Source of the DNA: Clostridia bacterium
GTDB lineage: Bacteria > Bacteroidota > Bacteroidia > Bacteroidales > 4484-276
Assembly (NCBI GenBank): GCA_009928785.1
Contig: SABY01000022.1
Span: 1-42,630, forward strand
Length of the DNA stretch: 42,630 nucleotides
Direction of reading: 5' to 3'
In this document: positions 1 through 7,856 of the stretch, piece after piece
Layout of the letters: each line of letters starts with the position of its first letter
Numbering within the stretch: position 1 is the stretch's first letter
Program-made: the position numbers and the translations under genes
Notes under the pieces: generated by a model
Databases searched by the model: none
Seen by the model: the letters and a program-made list of their open reading frames with translations, nothing else
Told to the model about the DNA's origin: nothing

Positions 1-1354
1 GGTACAATCCCTGGTATCGGTTGTATTTGATAATTTTACTCAAATCCAAATCCACATAACCCATCGGCAGACGGCTGTTGAGCATCGCTTTGAAGGTGGT
101 TGCTTTGGCATCCAAATTCATCTCTTTGCCCACGCTGTCCATAAAAAAGTAGGTGCGTTGTTCGCGTTGCGAGAGGCTGTCGGTGCGGAATTGCTCCCAG
201 AACGCTTCGCTGCGGCTTCCGGCGCGTGGGTCGTAGTCGATGGCGATATGATTAAACTGGCGTCGCACCAGCTCCGGCTCCAGTACCACATCGCGGATGT
301 AGCTTTTGCCGCGGCCAATGGGCGCCACATTATTAACTAGCACATTTTTAAAAATAAGATCGGTATTCAGTTGCGATGGAAACCAGTGTTCGCCGTCGAT
401 GAGCGTGTAAAGATGCTGTATGCGGATGCTCATGCCGCTTTCGTCGCGTGCGGGTTCGGCCTGCACACTTTGTATGGCCCAGCCATGCGTATTGATGGAA
501 AGCACACCGCTTAGCCCGTCGAAGTTGGTATCTTTCCACGGACGGTAATAGATCATAAACACCGTGTCGCCGGCCGCAGTATAGGTGGTATCCATGAGCT
601 GGAAATAATATTTGCGTAAGCTGCCACCGGAAATTGGATTGATGTAGTTTTTGTCGCCGATGCGGATCATGTCCTGATAAAAGGTGGACGACTGCAACTG
701 CGAGCTAAGAAACAGCAGCACCGGGTCGCGAAAGCCGGAGATACGCGAGGCTACCACCTTTTCGTAACTTTTGTCAGGCGCCATAAACTTGCGCTCCGAC
801 ACCGTTTCCATCATAAAAAAATCTTTGTCAGAGAGGAACTGCCGCAGGCGGAATTCTGATGAATCTTTAGCAATGCTATCGGCTGCAGGCATCTCAAGTG
901 TGTCAACCGTAAAAACCATTTTGTCATAAGAGGTATAAGAAAACGATGCAAGTTTTTCGGGATCGTTGGCGTCGCGGTTGGCTATTACGTTGCGGATGAT
1001 GCGCAGTGCCGGATTTTCGCCGGCCACTATCTCTACCACATCGAGCGTCACGGGCAGCGGCTCCATCACGATTTCCACCTGCGCTTTACCTTGCGGATAA
1101 AAAGTTGCCGGCGCATAGCCTACATACGAAAGGCGCAAAAATTCAATTTGTTCGTTGGCACCTAGCGTGAAGCGCCCGTCGATGTCGGTGGAAGTGCCGG
1201 CGCGGCTGTTGTTGGCCACAATGTTTACAAACGCCAGCGCCTGTCCGCTCTGGCTGTCGTAAACCCGCCCGCTGATGGTGTTGGTTTGGCTGTAGCCAAA
1301 TATCCCCACAAACATAGTGCAGGCTAAAAGCAACATTTTTCGTAGCAAAACCAT
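1..1354 (-). CDS. DUF5686 / carboxypeptidase-regulatory-like domain outer membrane protein (C-terminus cut by window edge)
   Basis: Open reading frame running from an ATG at 1354 to the window edge, about 451 residues with no stop, so it is partial at the C-terminus. It starts with a signal peptide (hydrophobic stretch LLLACTMFVGIFGYSQ, likely cut after YSQ). Next comes a CarboxypepD_reg-like beta-sandwich at about residues 25-110 (ISGRVYDSQSGQALAFVNIV, then STDIDGRF and LRLSYVGY), and then a long region of DUF5686 type (SYTSYDKMVFT, LFLSSQ, ISGFRDPVL, YYRPWKDTNFDGLSGVLSIN). Family members are predicted outer-membrane proteins of Bacteroidota with no settled function. The family call rests on recall of the domain architecture. 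Transcription is toward the window start, so the beta-barrel part lies outside. A start at Met7 (1336) is also possible. Confidence 0.8.
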   Translation of the reverse strand, partial: MVLLRKMLLLACTMFVGIFGYSQTNTISGRVYDSQSGQALAFVNIVANNSRAGTSTDIDGRFTLGANEQIEFLRLSYVGYAPATFYPQGKAQVEIVMEPLPVTLDVVEIVAGENPALRIIRNVIANRDANDPEKLASFSYTSYDKMVFTVDTLEMPAADSIAKDSSEFRLRQFLSDKDFFMMETVSERKFMAPDKSYEKVVASRISGFRDPVLLFLSSQLQSSTFYQDMIRIGDKNYINPISGGSLRKYYFQLMDTTYTAAGDTVFMIYYRPWKDTNFDGLSGVLSINTHGWAIQSVQAEPARDESGMSIRIQHLYTLIDGEHWFPSQLNTDLIFKNVLVNNVAPIGRGKSYIRDVVLEPELVRRQFNHIAIDYDPRAGSRSEAFWEQFRTDSLSQREQRTYFFMDSVGKEMNLDAKATTFKAMLNSRLPMGYVDLDLSKIIKYNRYQGLY

Positions 1355-1713
1355 AGTTCATTTTTTTATTAAAAAGAAGATAAATTTCCCTATGCAAATT
1401 AAAGCAAAACTTGCCGGTGCGCCGGAAAAATGAGAATTATTGAACCACTTTTTGAAACACATAAGGATTTTGTCAATAAACCCGAAGTTCAGCTTAGGTG
1501 GCACCTAAGCTGTATTTATTTTTGCAGGCTGTGCCTGCTCTTCTTATCGCGTCGTTTTAGAATGATAACAGGCAAAGTCTGTAAAAATAAACCGGACGAG
1601 GTACAACCTCGTCCAAACGCCGGGACTGCCAACTGCCGACTGCTTCCTGAGGACTGCCTTCTGAGAACTGCCTCCTGAGAACTGCCAACTGAGGACTGCC
1701 AACTGCCGACTGC
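1355..1713. other. Gene-free gap with three consecutive hairpins and a repeat array
   Basis: No convincing coding sequence. The gap holds three successive short-loop inverted repeats: 1490-1512 (arms CAGCTTAGGTG / CACCTAAGCTG around 1 nt), 1524-1538 (GCAGGC / GCCTGC around TGT) and 1594-1614 (GGACGAGGT / ACCTCGTCC around ACA). A tandem repeat array follows from 1626. The rest (1398-1489) is AT-rich leader DNA of the DUF5686 gene. Confidence 0.6.
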
Positions 1714-1719
1714 CTACTG
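1626..1719 (-). repeat. 14-bp (2 x 7) tandem repeat array 1, after the sensor kinase
   Basis: About 6.5 degenerate copies of a 14-bp unit, read on the plus strand as CTGCCNACTGAGGA-like (CTGCCAACTGCCGA, CTGCTTCCTGAGGA, CTGCCTTCTGAGAA, CTGCCTCCTGAGAA, and so on). On the strand of the upstream kinase gene the array reads as CAGNNNN heptads beginning with CAGTAGG. That first heptad contains the kinase's last Gln codon (CAG) and its stop (TAG). Confidence 0.9.
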
Positions 1720-4185
1720 TTTTGGTATTACAATAGTAATAATGGTTCCGCGCCCCAAGCTGCTGTCGATATCGGCATAACCCGAAAGGGCGATGGCTCT
1801 GTTGGTGATGCTTTTGAGGCCGATACCTTTTTTTCCGGCGCCTATATCTGTGGTATCAAAGCCGCGTCCATTGTCCTCGAAAGTGAAAATGATTTCTAAG
1901 GGATGTCGGATCAACTGAACAAAAACTTCGGTAGCCGCGGCATGTTTCAGCACATTGTTGAGCGCTTCCTGTGATATCCGATACAGATTAAGCTCTATTT
2001 GTTTATCCAGCCTGGTTTCCTCGCCCAGGTTTTGATAAAATTCAATTTTCAGGCCGGAGGTTTTTTCTATCTGATTAAATAAGGAGTGTAGCGAAAGCAC
2101 AAGCCCAAAATCTTCGATGGCTTTGGGCATGAGGTTGTGGGCAATGTTGCGGCTTTCTTCGATGGCATTTTTTAAAAACCGAAGCCCGGTGGCAAGTTTT
2201 TCTGCATTTTTTTCACCCATCATTTTTATCGGGGCTTCGATGGCGTTGAGGTTAAGGCTTACTGCCGTTAAGTTTTGCCCCAGGCTGTCGTGGATTTCTT
2301 TGGCTACACGGATGCGCTCGGTGTCGGCGCCTTCTATCAATGATTGAATCACCATTTTTTCGGCATTTTTTACGGCAGTTAGATCAGTAACAGCAACCAA
2401 ATAGGCGGGTGTACCACGATACTCGATTTTATCCACTTTTACTTCGGCGGGAGTCAGGATGCGGGATTTTGTCAGAAACACTATTTCCATGGTGTGGGTA
2501 GGCAGTTGCATAAGTTCATTCAGGCTTTCGCGGTCGGTGGGGGTGGTGTTGGTATCGCGTAAGCTGTCCATATTTAAATTCATAAACTCTTGCAGCGTGT
2601 AGCCAAATAATTGAAGGGCAGCTTTATTTACATCAAGAATAGAGAGATCGTCACTTTTAAAAATGATCAACGAAACCGGGTTGGTTTCAAAAATCGTCCG
2701 GTATCTTTTTTCAGATTCTTCGATACGCTCCTGTGCAAGTACCTGCTGTGTGATGTCGCTTTGGCTTCCCCAGGTGCGCAACAGTTTTCCGTTTTCGGTA
2801 ATGCCCACTACATTGTTGCTGATATAAAGAAGTTGCCCTTCTTTGTCGTATTCTTTGGTAACCTTGTTCATAATACGGCATCCATTTGTAAAAAACTCAC
2901 GCAGCAGTGCAAGGTTGTCGGGGTCGTTGTCGCTGCCATGCATGGCGGCCATGTCCATGCCTTCCATGGCGGTAGCATTGGCATAGCCGTAAATGCGGGC
3001 AAAAGCGTCGTTGCAGGTGCGCAAATAGCCGGCATGGTATAGTTTGTTAATCTGTTCGTCTATCGGAAGATCGACAGGCATGGGATCATTCATCTCATAC
3101 AAATAGATGCCTTCGCTCGAATAGCGGATGAAGCTGCTGTAAATTTCGACCAGATTTTTTTGTTGCAGTTCCATCTCTTTGGTTTGGGAAACATCTATGA
3201 TGGCGCCCATCATGCGCATGGGTAAACCATCGCTGTCGCGCTCGGTAGTTTTGCCCCGGCTACTAAGCCAGCGATACTTTCCATCCGGATGTTTAATCCT
3301 GATCTCAACGTCGATGAACTCATCGGATATTTGCCTGGAAATACTGAAAGCCTCCATAAATGCAGCCCGATCGTCGGGATGTATGGATGGAGTTAATTTT
3401 CTGATACTTATTACATCGCCCTGCACGTCCATGCCGCTGATCTCCTTGAAATGTTCGTTGACGATGAGTTTCTGCGATTTGAACCAGTAATCCCAAAGTC
3501 CGATGCCTCCGCCGTGCATCGCCAGTTCCAGTCGCTCGTTGTTATCGCGCAGTTTTTTTTCAAAAATTTTGTATCCGGTAATGTCCATGGAGGCTCCCAC
3601 GAGCATTTTTGGCTTGCCAGCGCCGTCGTAGGATACTGTAACTCTGTCGCGCAGTAGTTTGCGCCGTCCATTGCGGTCGGTAATTTCGGTGTCAAAATCT
3701 ACCGTTGCACTGCCTTGCTGAAAAGCTTCGAGAAATATCCTGGAGTTTTTTTCAAACTGCTCTTCAGTTACAAATTCTTTAAAATTTTGCCCCATCATTT
3801 CGTAGGGCTTGTAGCCATACACTTCTTTGCATGCCTGGTTGATGTAGATAATCACTCCCTGCATATCAGTAGCCCATATCAAATCGTGCGTTACATCGAG
3901 AATTTGTTTGTATTGCAATCGCGAATGCTCATATTTATTGGATAGCTCCTTCACTTTTTTCATCTGCTGTTTTACCAGCAGGTAAATCAAAACAGCAGTG
4001 GCCACAATAAAAAACCAACCTTTGAAAGTCTGCCATTCGCGCACCTGATCAAAACCCGGAGCCAGACGATTTACCAGCGTATCAGAAAGTAGTATCCACA
4101 GAAATCCGAACACAAAAAAATACAATGCTGTGTGCAACGCCGGCCTCGGCAATGGAGGAGTTGGTATGCGCTGGTTGTCTGTCAT
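1714..4185 (-). CDS. Membrane-anchored multi-PAS sensor histidine kinase (HisKA_3 / NarX-DegS type)
   Basis: 823 residues. Two hydrophobic segments near the N-terminus (about 19-37 and 56-71) flank a short loop, so the sensor is membrane-bound with a small extracytoplasmic part. Four PAS-like modules follow at roughly 90-205, 215-330, 345-480 and 490-605; the second resembles PAS_3 (IKHPDGKYRWLSSRG). The dimerisation/phosphoacceptor box is of HisKA_3 type (RVAKEIHDSLGQNL, His about 632), followed by a HATPase_c domain with N-box (RISQEALNNVLKHA), DNGRGF and GKKGIGLKSI. Such kinases usually phosphorylate NarL/FixJ-type regulators. None is adjacent, so this is an orphan kinase; the only NarL-type regulator in the window is at 37743-38414 and any pairing is speculation. 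The gap to mutS upstream is almost entirely tandem repeat, so it may be co-transcribed with mutS. Confidence 0.93.
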   Translation of the reverse strand: MTDNQRIPTPPLPRPALHTALYFFVFGFLWILLSDTLVNRLAPGFDQVREWQTFKGWFFIVATAVLIYLLVKQQMKKVKELSNKYEHSRLQYKQILDVTHDLIWATDMQGVIIYINQACKEVYGYKPYEMMGQNFKEFVTEEQFEKNSRIFLEAFQQGSATVDFDTEITDRNGRRKLLRDRVTVSYDGAGKPKMLVGASMDITGYKIFEKKLRDNNERLELAMHGGGIGLWDYWFKSQKLIVNEHFKEISGMDVQGDVISIRKLTPSIHPDDRAAFMEAFSISRQISDEFIDVEIRIKHPDGKYRWLSSRGKTTERDSDGLPMRMMGAIIDVSQTKEMELQQKNLVEIYSSFIRYSSEGIYLYEMNDPMPVDLPIDEQINKLYHAGYLRTCNDAFARIYGYANATAMEGMDMAAMHGSDNDPDNLALLREFFTNGCRIMNKVTKEYDKEGQLLYISNNVVGITENGKLLRTWGSQSDITQQVLAQERIEESEKRYRTIFETNPVSLIIFKSDDLSILDVNKAALQLFGYTLQEFMNLNMDSLRDTNTTPTDRESLNELMQLPTHTMEIVFLTKSRILTPAEVKVDKIEYRGTPAYLVAVTDLTAVKNAEKMVIQSLIEGADTERIRVAKEIHDSLGQNLTAVSLNLNAIEAPIKMMGEKNAEKLATGLRFLKNAIEESRNIAHNLMPKAIEDFGLVLSLHSLFNQIEKTSGLKIEFYQNLGEETRLDKQIELNLYRISQEALNNVLKHAAATEVFVQLIRHPLEIIFTFEDNGRGFDTTDIGAGKKGIGLKSITNRAIALSGYADIDSSLGRGTIITIVIPKQ

Positions 4186-4210
4186 TATTCTCTTATCCGT
4201 AATTTTCTAT

Positions 4211-4439
4211 CTACCTAAGAACCGCCTGCTGAGAACTGTTTTCTGAGGACTGCTTTCTGAAAACTGCCTACTGTGGCCTGCCTCCCGAGGACTTCCTACT
4301 GTGGCCTGCCTACTGAGGACTGCCTACTGAAACTGCCTACTGTGCCCTGCCTACTGTGAACTGCCTACTGAGGACTGCCTACTGTTGCCTGCCTATTGTG
4401 AACTGCCTACTGAGGACTGCCTACTGAGGACTGCCTACT
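4211..4439 (-). repeat. 14-bp (2 x 7) tandem repeat array 2, between mutS and the sensor kinase
   Basis: About 16-17 copies of a 14-bp unit with plus-strand consensus CTGCCTACTGAGGA. Recurrent variants end in TGTGGC, TGTGAA or TGTGCC, and one copy is shortened by 1 bp. Copies nearest mutS (plus-strand right end) are the most uniform; copies toward the kinase start are degraded. On the sense (minus) strand the array reads CAGTAGGCAGTCCT and starts in the mutS stop codon TAG (4437-4435). It fills the gap except for about 25 bp before the kinase ATG. Confidence 0.93.
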
Positions 4440-7062
4440 TTCCTTTATGCAGCAAATTCTTAATCTGGTTCAATTTCATCAATGCCTCTATGGGTGTTAA
4501 TGTATTAATATCTGTGTTGACGATGTCTTCTTTAATTTGCAATAGCAGCGGGTCGTCGAGTTGGATAAAGCTCAACTGAAAGTCATCTTTTTGTTTGCTC
4601 ACCCTTTTAAGATTTTTATCGATCTCTTCGTGGCTATGCGTTTTTTCGAGGGTCTTGAGCAGGGCTTCGGCTTTGGCCACTACCTGCGCCGGCATGCCAG
4701 CCATTTTTGCCACATGAATTCCAAAACTATGTTCGGTGCCACCGGGGACGAGCTTTCGCAGAAAAATCACTTTGTTTTTGATCTCCTTTACGGAAACGTG
4801 ATAATTCTTGATGCGTTTCATCGAGGACGCCATTTCGTTTAGCTCGTGATAATGGGTGGCAAAAAGCACTTTGGGGCGAAACATAGGATGCTCGTGCAGG
4901 TATTCGGCTATCGACCACGCGATGGAGATTCCGTCGTAAGTGGAGGTACCACGACCTATTTCGTCGAGGATGATCAGGCTGCGGTTGGAAATATTGTTGA
5001 GGATGCTTGCCGTTTCGTTCATCTCCACCATAAAGGTCGATTCGCCTGATGAGATATTGTCGGAGGCGCCCACGCGCGTAAAAATTTTATCTACCAATCC
5101 TATCTCGGCACTGGCAGCAGGAATATAGCTGCCCATTTGCGCCATCAGCACAATGAGCGCGGTTTGCCTAAGCAGCGCCGACTTGCCCGACATGTTGGGG
5201 CCGGTAATGATAACGATCTGTTGTTTTTTTGTATCCAGAAAAACATCGTTTGGGATGTAGCTTTCGCCCGGTGGCAACTGGCTCTCGATAACCGGATGGC
5301 GCCCCTGGCGGATGTCGAGTTTGTAGCCATCGTTAATTTGTGGCCGCACATAATTGTTTTGGGTGGCAATGGCTGCGAATGAAAGCAGACAGTCGAGGCG
5401 CGCAATGAGGCTGGCATCGAGCTGCACAGGCTCTATGTAATCGGTGAGGCTAAGCACCAGATCGTTGAAAAGACGTGATTCGATGTCGAGGATTTTTTCT
5501 TCGGCTCCCAGTATTTTCTCTTCGTAGCTTTTGAGTTCTTCGGTGATGTAGCGTTCCGAATTTACCAATGTCTGTCGCCGTTCCCAGGTGTCGGGCACTT
5601 TGTCTTTGTGCACATTGGTTACTTCGAGATAATAGCCAAAGACATTGTTGAAACTAATCCTGAGGCTGCTGATTCCGGTTTTTTCGATTTCGCGAAAACG
5701 CATTTTTTCCAGATAGTCTTTGCCGGAGTATAGCATCTCGCGCAAGCCATCGAGTTCTTCCGAAACACCTGATTTTATAACGTGGCCTTTGTTGATCATC
5801 GCCGGTGGCTCCTCGTGGAGTTCCTGCTCTATTTTATTGCGAATCAAATGGCAGGGATTTATCTGGTCGGCAAGTTTTTGCAAGGGTTCACAACTTGCAG
5901 CGGCGCAAATGCTGCGAATGCTTTCCACGGCGTACAAGGCGCGCATTATCTGCAATAGCTCGCGTGGATTGATGCGTCCGGTGGCAGCTTTGGTAATGAG
6001 ACGTTCCAGATCGCCGGTTGCCTTTAGATGTTGCTGAAGTTGATGGGTTAGCTGCTCCTGGCCGATCAGGAAACCCGTGATGTTGAGACGTTCCTCGATA
6101 GGCTTTTTTATTTTTAGCGGAAGCGAAATCCATTTGCGGATCATGCGCGAGCCCATGGGTGTGGTGGTGCGGTCGATTACGTCGAGGAGTGTGGCTGCAT
6201 TTTCGTTAGGCGTATGCAATAGCTCAAGATTGCGAATGGTGAATCTATCGAGCCACACATGTTTTTCCTCCTCAATGCGTGAGATTTTGCAAATATGACT
6301 CACCTTGTCGTGATGTGTTTCGGCCAGATAATGCATGGCAGCGCCGGCGGCCACTACACCGTAAGGAATATCCTCCACGCCAAAGCCTTTGAGCGAAGTG
6401 GTGCTGAAATGGCGCAGCAATATTTCTTTAGAGAAATCTTCGGTAAACACCCAGTCGTCGAAAGTATTGAGGTAATGCTTTTCGCCAAAAAGCTCAATAA
6501 ATTGGTGGCGTTTGTTTTTCTGGATGATGATCTCGCTGGGCTTGAAACTTTGCAGGAGCTTATCCACATACTCGTTATTGCCTTGTGTAGCATAAAATTC
6601 GCCGGTAGAAATATCCAGAAAAGCGATGCCGGAAAAGCGCGGAAGCAGATGCACGCTTGCCAGAAAGTTGTTTTCGCGGTGCTCGAGTACTTTATCGTTG
6701 TACGACACGCCGGGCGTCACCAGCTCGGTAACACCGCGTTTCACAATCTTTTTGGTGAGCTTCGGGTCTTCCAGTTGGTCGCAAATGGCCACGCGCTGGC
6801 CGGCACGAACCAGCTTGGGCAGATAGGTGTCGAGGGCATGGTGCGGAAACCCCGCCAGCTCTACGTATGCAGCGGCTCCGTTGGCGCGCCGCGTGAGCAC
6901 GATGCCCAAAATGTTGGCGGTCTTAACAGCATCGCTGCCGAAGGTTTCGTAAAAATCGCCCACCCTGAAAAGCAGCAACGCATCAGGATATTTCGCCTTG
7001 ATGGCATTGTATTGCTTCATCAACGGTGTTTCAACGATTTCGGTGGAGGGTTTGTCGGCCAA
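4435..7062 (-). CDS. mutS: DNA mismatch repair protein MutS
   Basis: 875 residues, the usual MutS length. It begins with the mismatch-binding domain carrying the Phe-x-Glu motif ([12 protein letters not shown]). Connector, core and clamp regions follow, then the ABC-type ATPase with Walker A ([15 protein letters not shown]), the signature region ([17 protein letters not shown]) and Walker B ([16 protein letters not shown]), and a helical C-terminal tail. It recognises base mispairs and small loops and recruits MutL. The N-terminus is best placed at TTG 7062 (reads [18 protein letters not shown]); no in-frame ATG is found upstream before the divergent gene, and the first internal ATG (LMKQYN) would be only about 14 codons further in. 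The stop codon TAG is part of the repeat array that follows. A sensor kinase lies downstream on the same strand. Confidence 0.97.
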   Translation of the reverse strand: MADKPSTEIVETPLMKQYNAIKAKYPDALLLFRVGDFYETFGSDAVKTANILGIVLTRRANGAAAYVELAGFPHHALDTYLPKLVRAGQRVAICDQLEDPKLTKKIVKRGVTELVTPGVSYNDKVLEHRENNFLASVHLLPRFSGIAFLDISTGEFYATQGNNEYVDKLLQSFKPSEIIIQKNKRHQFIELFGEKHYLNTFDDWVFTEDFSKEILLRHFSTTSLKGFGVEDIPYGVVAAGAAMHYLAETHHDKVSHICKISRIEEEKHVWLDRFTIRNLELLHTPNENAATLLDVIDRTTTPMGSRMIRKWISLPLKIKKPIEERLNITGFLIGQEQLTHQLQQHLKATGDLERLITKAATGRINPRELLQIMRALYAVESIRSICAAASCEPLQKLADQINPCHLIRNKIEQELHEEPPAMINKGHVIKSGVSEELDGLREMLYSGKDYLEKMRFREIEKTGISSLRISFNNVFGYYLEVTNVHKDKVPDTWERRQTLVNSERYITEELKSYEEKILGAEEKILDIESRLFNDLVLSLTDYIEPVQLDASLIARLDCLLSFAAIATQNNYVRPQINDGYKLDIRQGRHPVIESQLPPGESYIPNDVFLDTKKQQIVIITGPNMSGKSALLRQTALIVLMAQMGSYIPAASAEIGLVDKIFTRVGASDNISSGESTFMVEMNETASILNNISNRSLIILDEIGRGTSTYDGISIAWSIAEYLHEHPMFRPKVLFATHYHELNEMASSMKRIKNYHVSVKEIKNKVIFLRKLVPGGTEHSFGIHVAKMAGMPAQVVAKAEALLKTLEKTHSHEEIDKNLKRVSKQKDDFQLSFIQLDDPLLLQIKEDIVNTDINTLTPIEALMKLNQIKNLLHKGK

Positions 7063-7151
7063 TGCTTTCGGGTTTTTGATACGGGCAAAAATATAATTTA
7101 ATCCTATTGTCGTAAATGGAAATGATGCTATCCTGTTTTGCCGCGAGAATG

Positions 7152-7159
7152 TATTTTTG
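7152..7159 (+). promoter_or_regulatory. Putative -7 box (TATTTTTG) of the RNA methyltransferase gene
   Basis: Matches the Bacteroidota TAnnTTTG -7 consensus and lies 29 bp before the ATG at 7189. No TTTG -33 box is present at the usual 19-21 bp spacing, so the assignment rests on the -7 box and its position alone. Confidence 0.45.
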
Positions 7160-7188
7160 TTTTTTTTATTTTGATAAACAACAAAACC

Positions 7189-7725
7189 ATGCGCAAACTA
7201 CTCAACAGCGAGCTTAACCGCCCGGATGCGGAATTATACAAACAAATGCAAAAGCTGCCCTGCGTGGTGGTGCTCGACAACGTGAGGAGCCAGCACAACA
7301 TCGGGTCGGTTTTTCGCACATCGGATGCTTTCAGGATGCAGGCAGTTTATTTGTGCGGCATCACCGCCACACCGCCACATCGCGAAATTCATAAAACCGC
7401 CCTGGGCGCCACCGAATCAGTCGATTGGAAATATTTTGAAGACACCCTGCAGGCACTACAAATACTAAAGGCTGAAGGTTACAAAATCTATTGTATCGAA
7501 CAAGCCACCGACAGCATTCCACTCAAGGAATTTAAAATTGCGAAAAGCGAAAAAATAGCGCTGGTATTCGGTCATGAGGTGCATGGTGTAAGCCAGGAAG
7601 TGGTGGACGCCTGCCATGGATGTATCGAGATAAAACAATACGGCACCAAGCATTCATTGAATGTTTCGGTATGCGCTGGTATCGTGATCTGGGAAATTTT
7701 CGGGAAATATGATAACGTTTCTTAA
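7189..7725 (+). CDS. TrmH/SpoU-family RNA 2'-O-ribose methyltransferase
   Basis: 178 residues, a compact SPOUT (alpha/beta knot) methyltransferase without an extra substrate-binding domain. SpoU motif 1 is visible as [20 protein letters not shown], motif 2 as [20 protein letters not shown], and motif 3 as [21 protein letters not shown] with the catalytic-knot Asn. These enzymes transfer a methyl group from S-adenosylmethionine to a ribose 2'-OH in tRNA or rRNA; the substrate cannot be told from sequence alone. An open frame extends upstream to a TTG at 7138, but ATG 7189 (MRKLLNSEL) fits the family N-terminus and lies just past a -7-type box. It is divergent from mutS across a gap of about 125 bp. 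Confidence 0.9.
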   Translation: MRKLLNSELNRPDAELYKQMQKLPCVVVLDNVRSQHNIGSVFRTSDAFRMQAVYLCGITATPPHREIHKTALGATESVDWKYFEDTLQALQILKAEGYKIYCIEQATDSIPLKEFKIAKSEKIALVFGHEVHGVSQEVVDACHGCIEIKQYGTKHSLNVSVCAGIVIWEIFGKYDNVS

Positions 7726-7773
7726 ATTTTTTTTAACGATGATGCAGACCACAAAAAATCCTAAAAAAAACAG

Positions 7774-7781
7774 TACTTTTG
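7774..7781 (+). promoter_or_regulatory. Putative -7 box (TACTTTTG) of the first OmpA/TPR lipoprotein gene
   Basis: Perfect TAnnTTTG match in the gap between the methyltransferase stop and the ATG at 7857, giving a leader of about 70 nt. A canonical -33 box at the expected distance is not seen. Confidence 0.45.
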
Positions 7782-7856
7782 CCAGCATTATTGTTATATG
7801 ATTAATGCTAATAAATGTCCAATTTGAAATGTTTTACAACAAATAATACCTGAATT

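Noticed and set aside
1430..1678. 82-codon plus-strand frame in the first gap
   Set aside because: It runs through three hairpins and into a tandem repeat, with no domain or signal.
4211..4439. Array 2 as a CRISPR array
   Set aside because: The period is 14 bp without spacers, and no cas genes are nearby.
6295..7101. 268-codon plus-strand open frame
   Set aside because: Lies entirely opposite mutS, and its translation has no recognisable domain.
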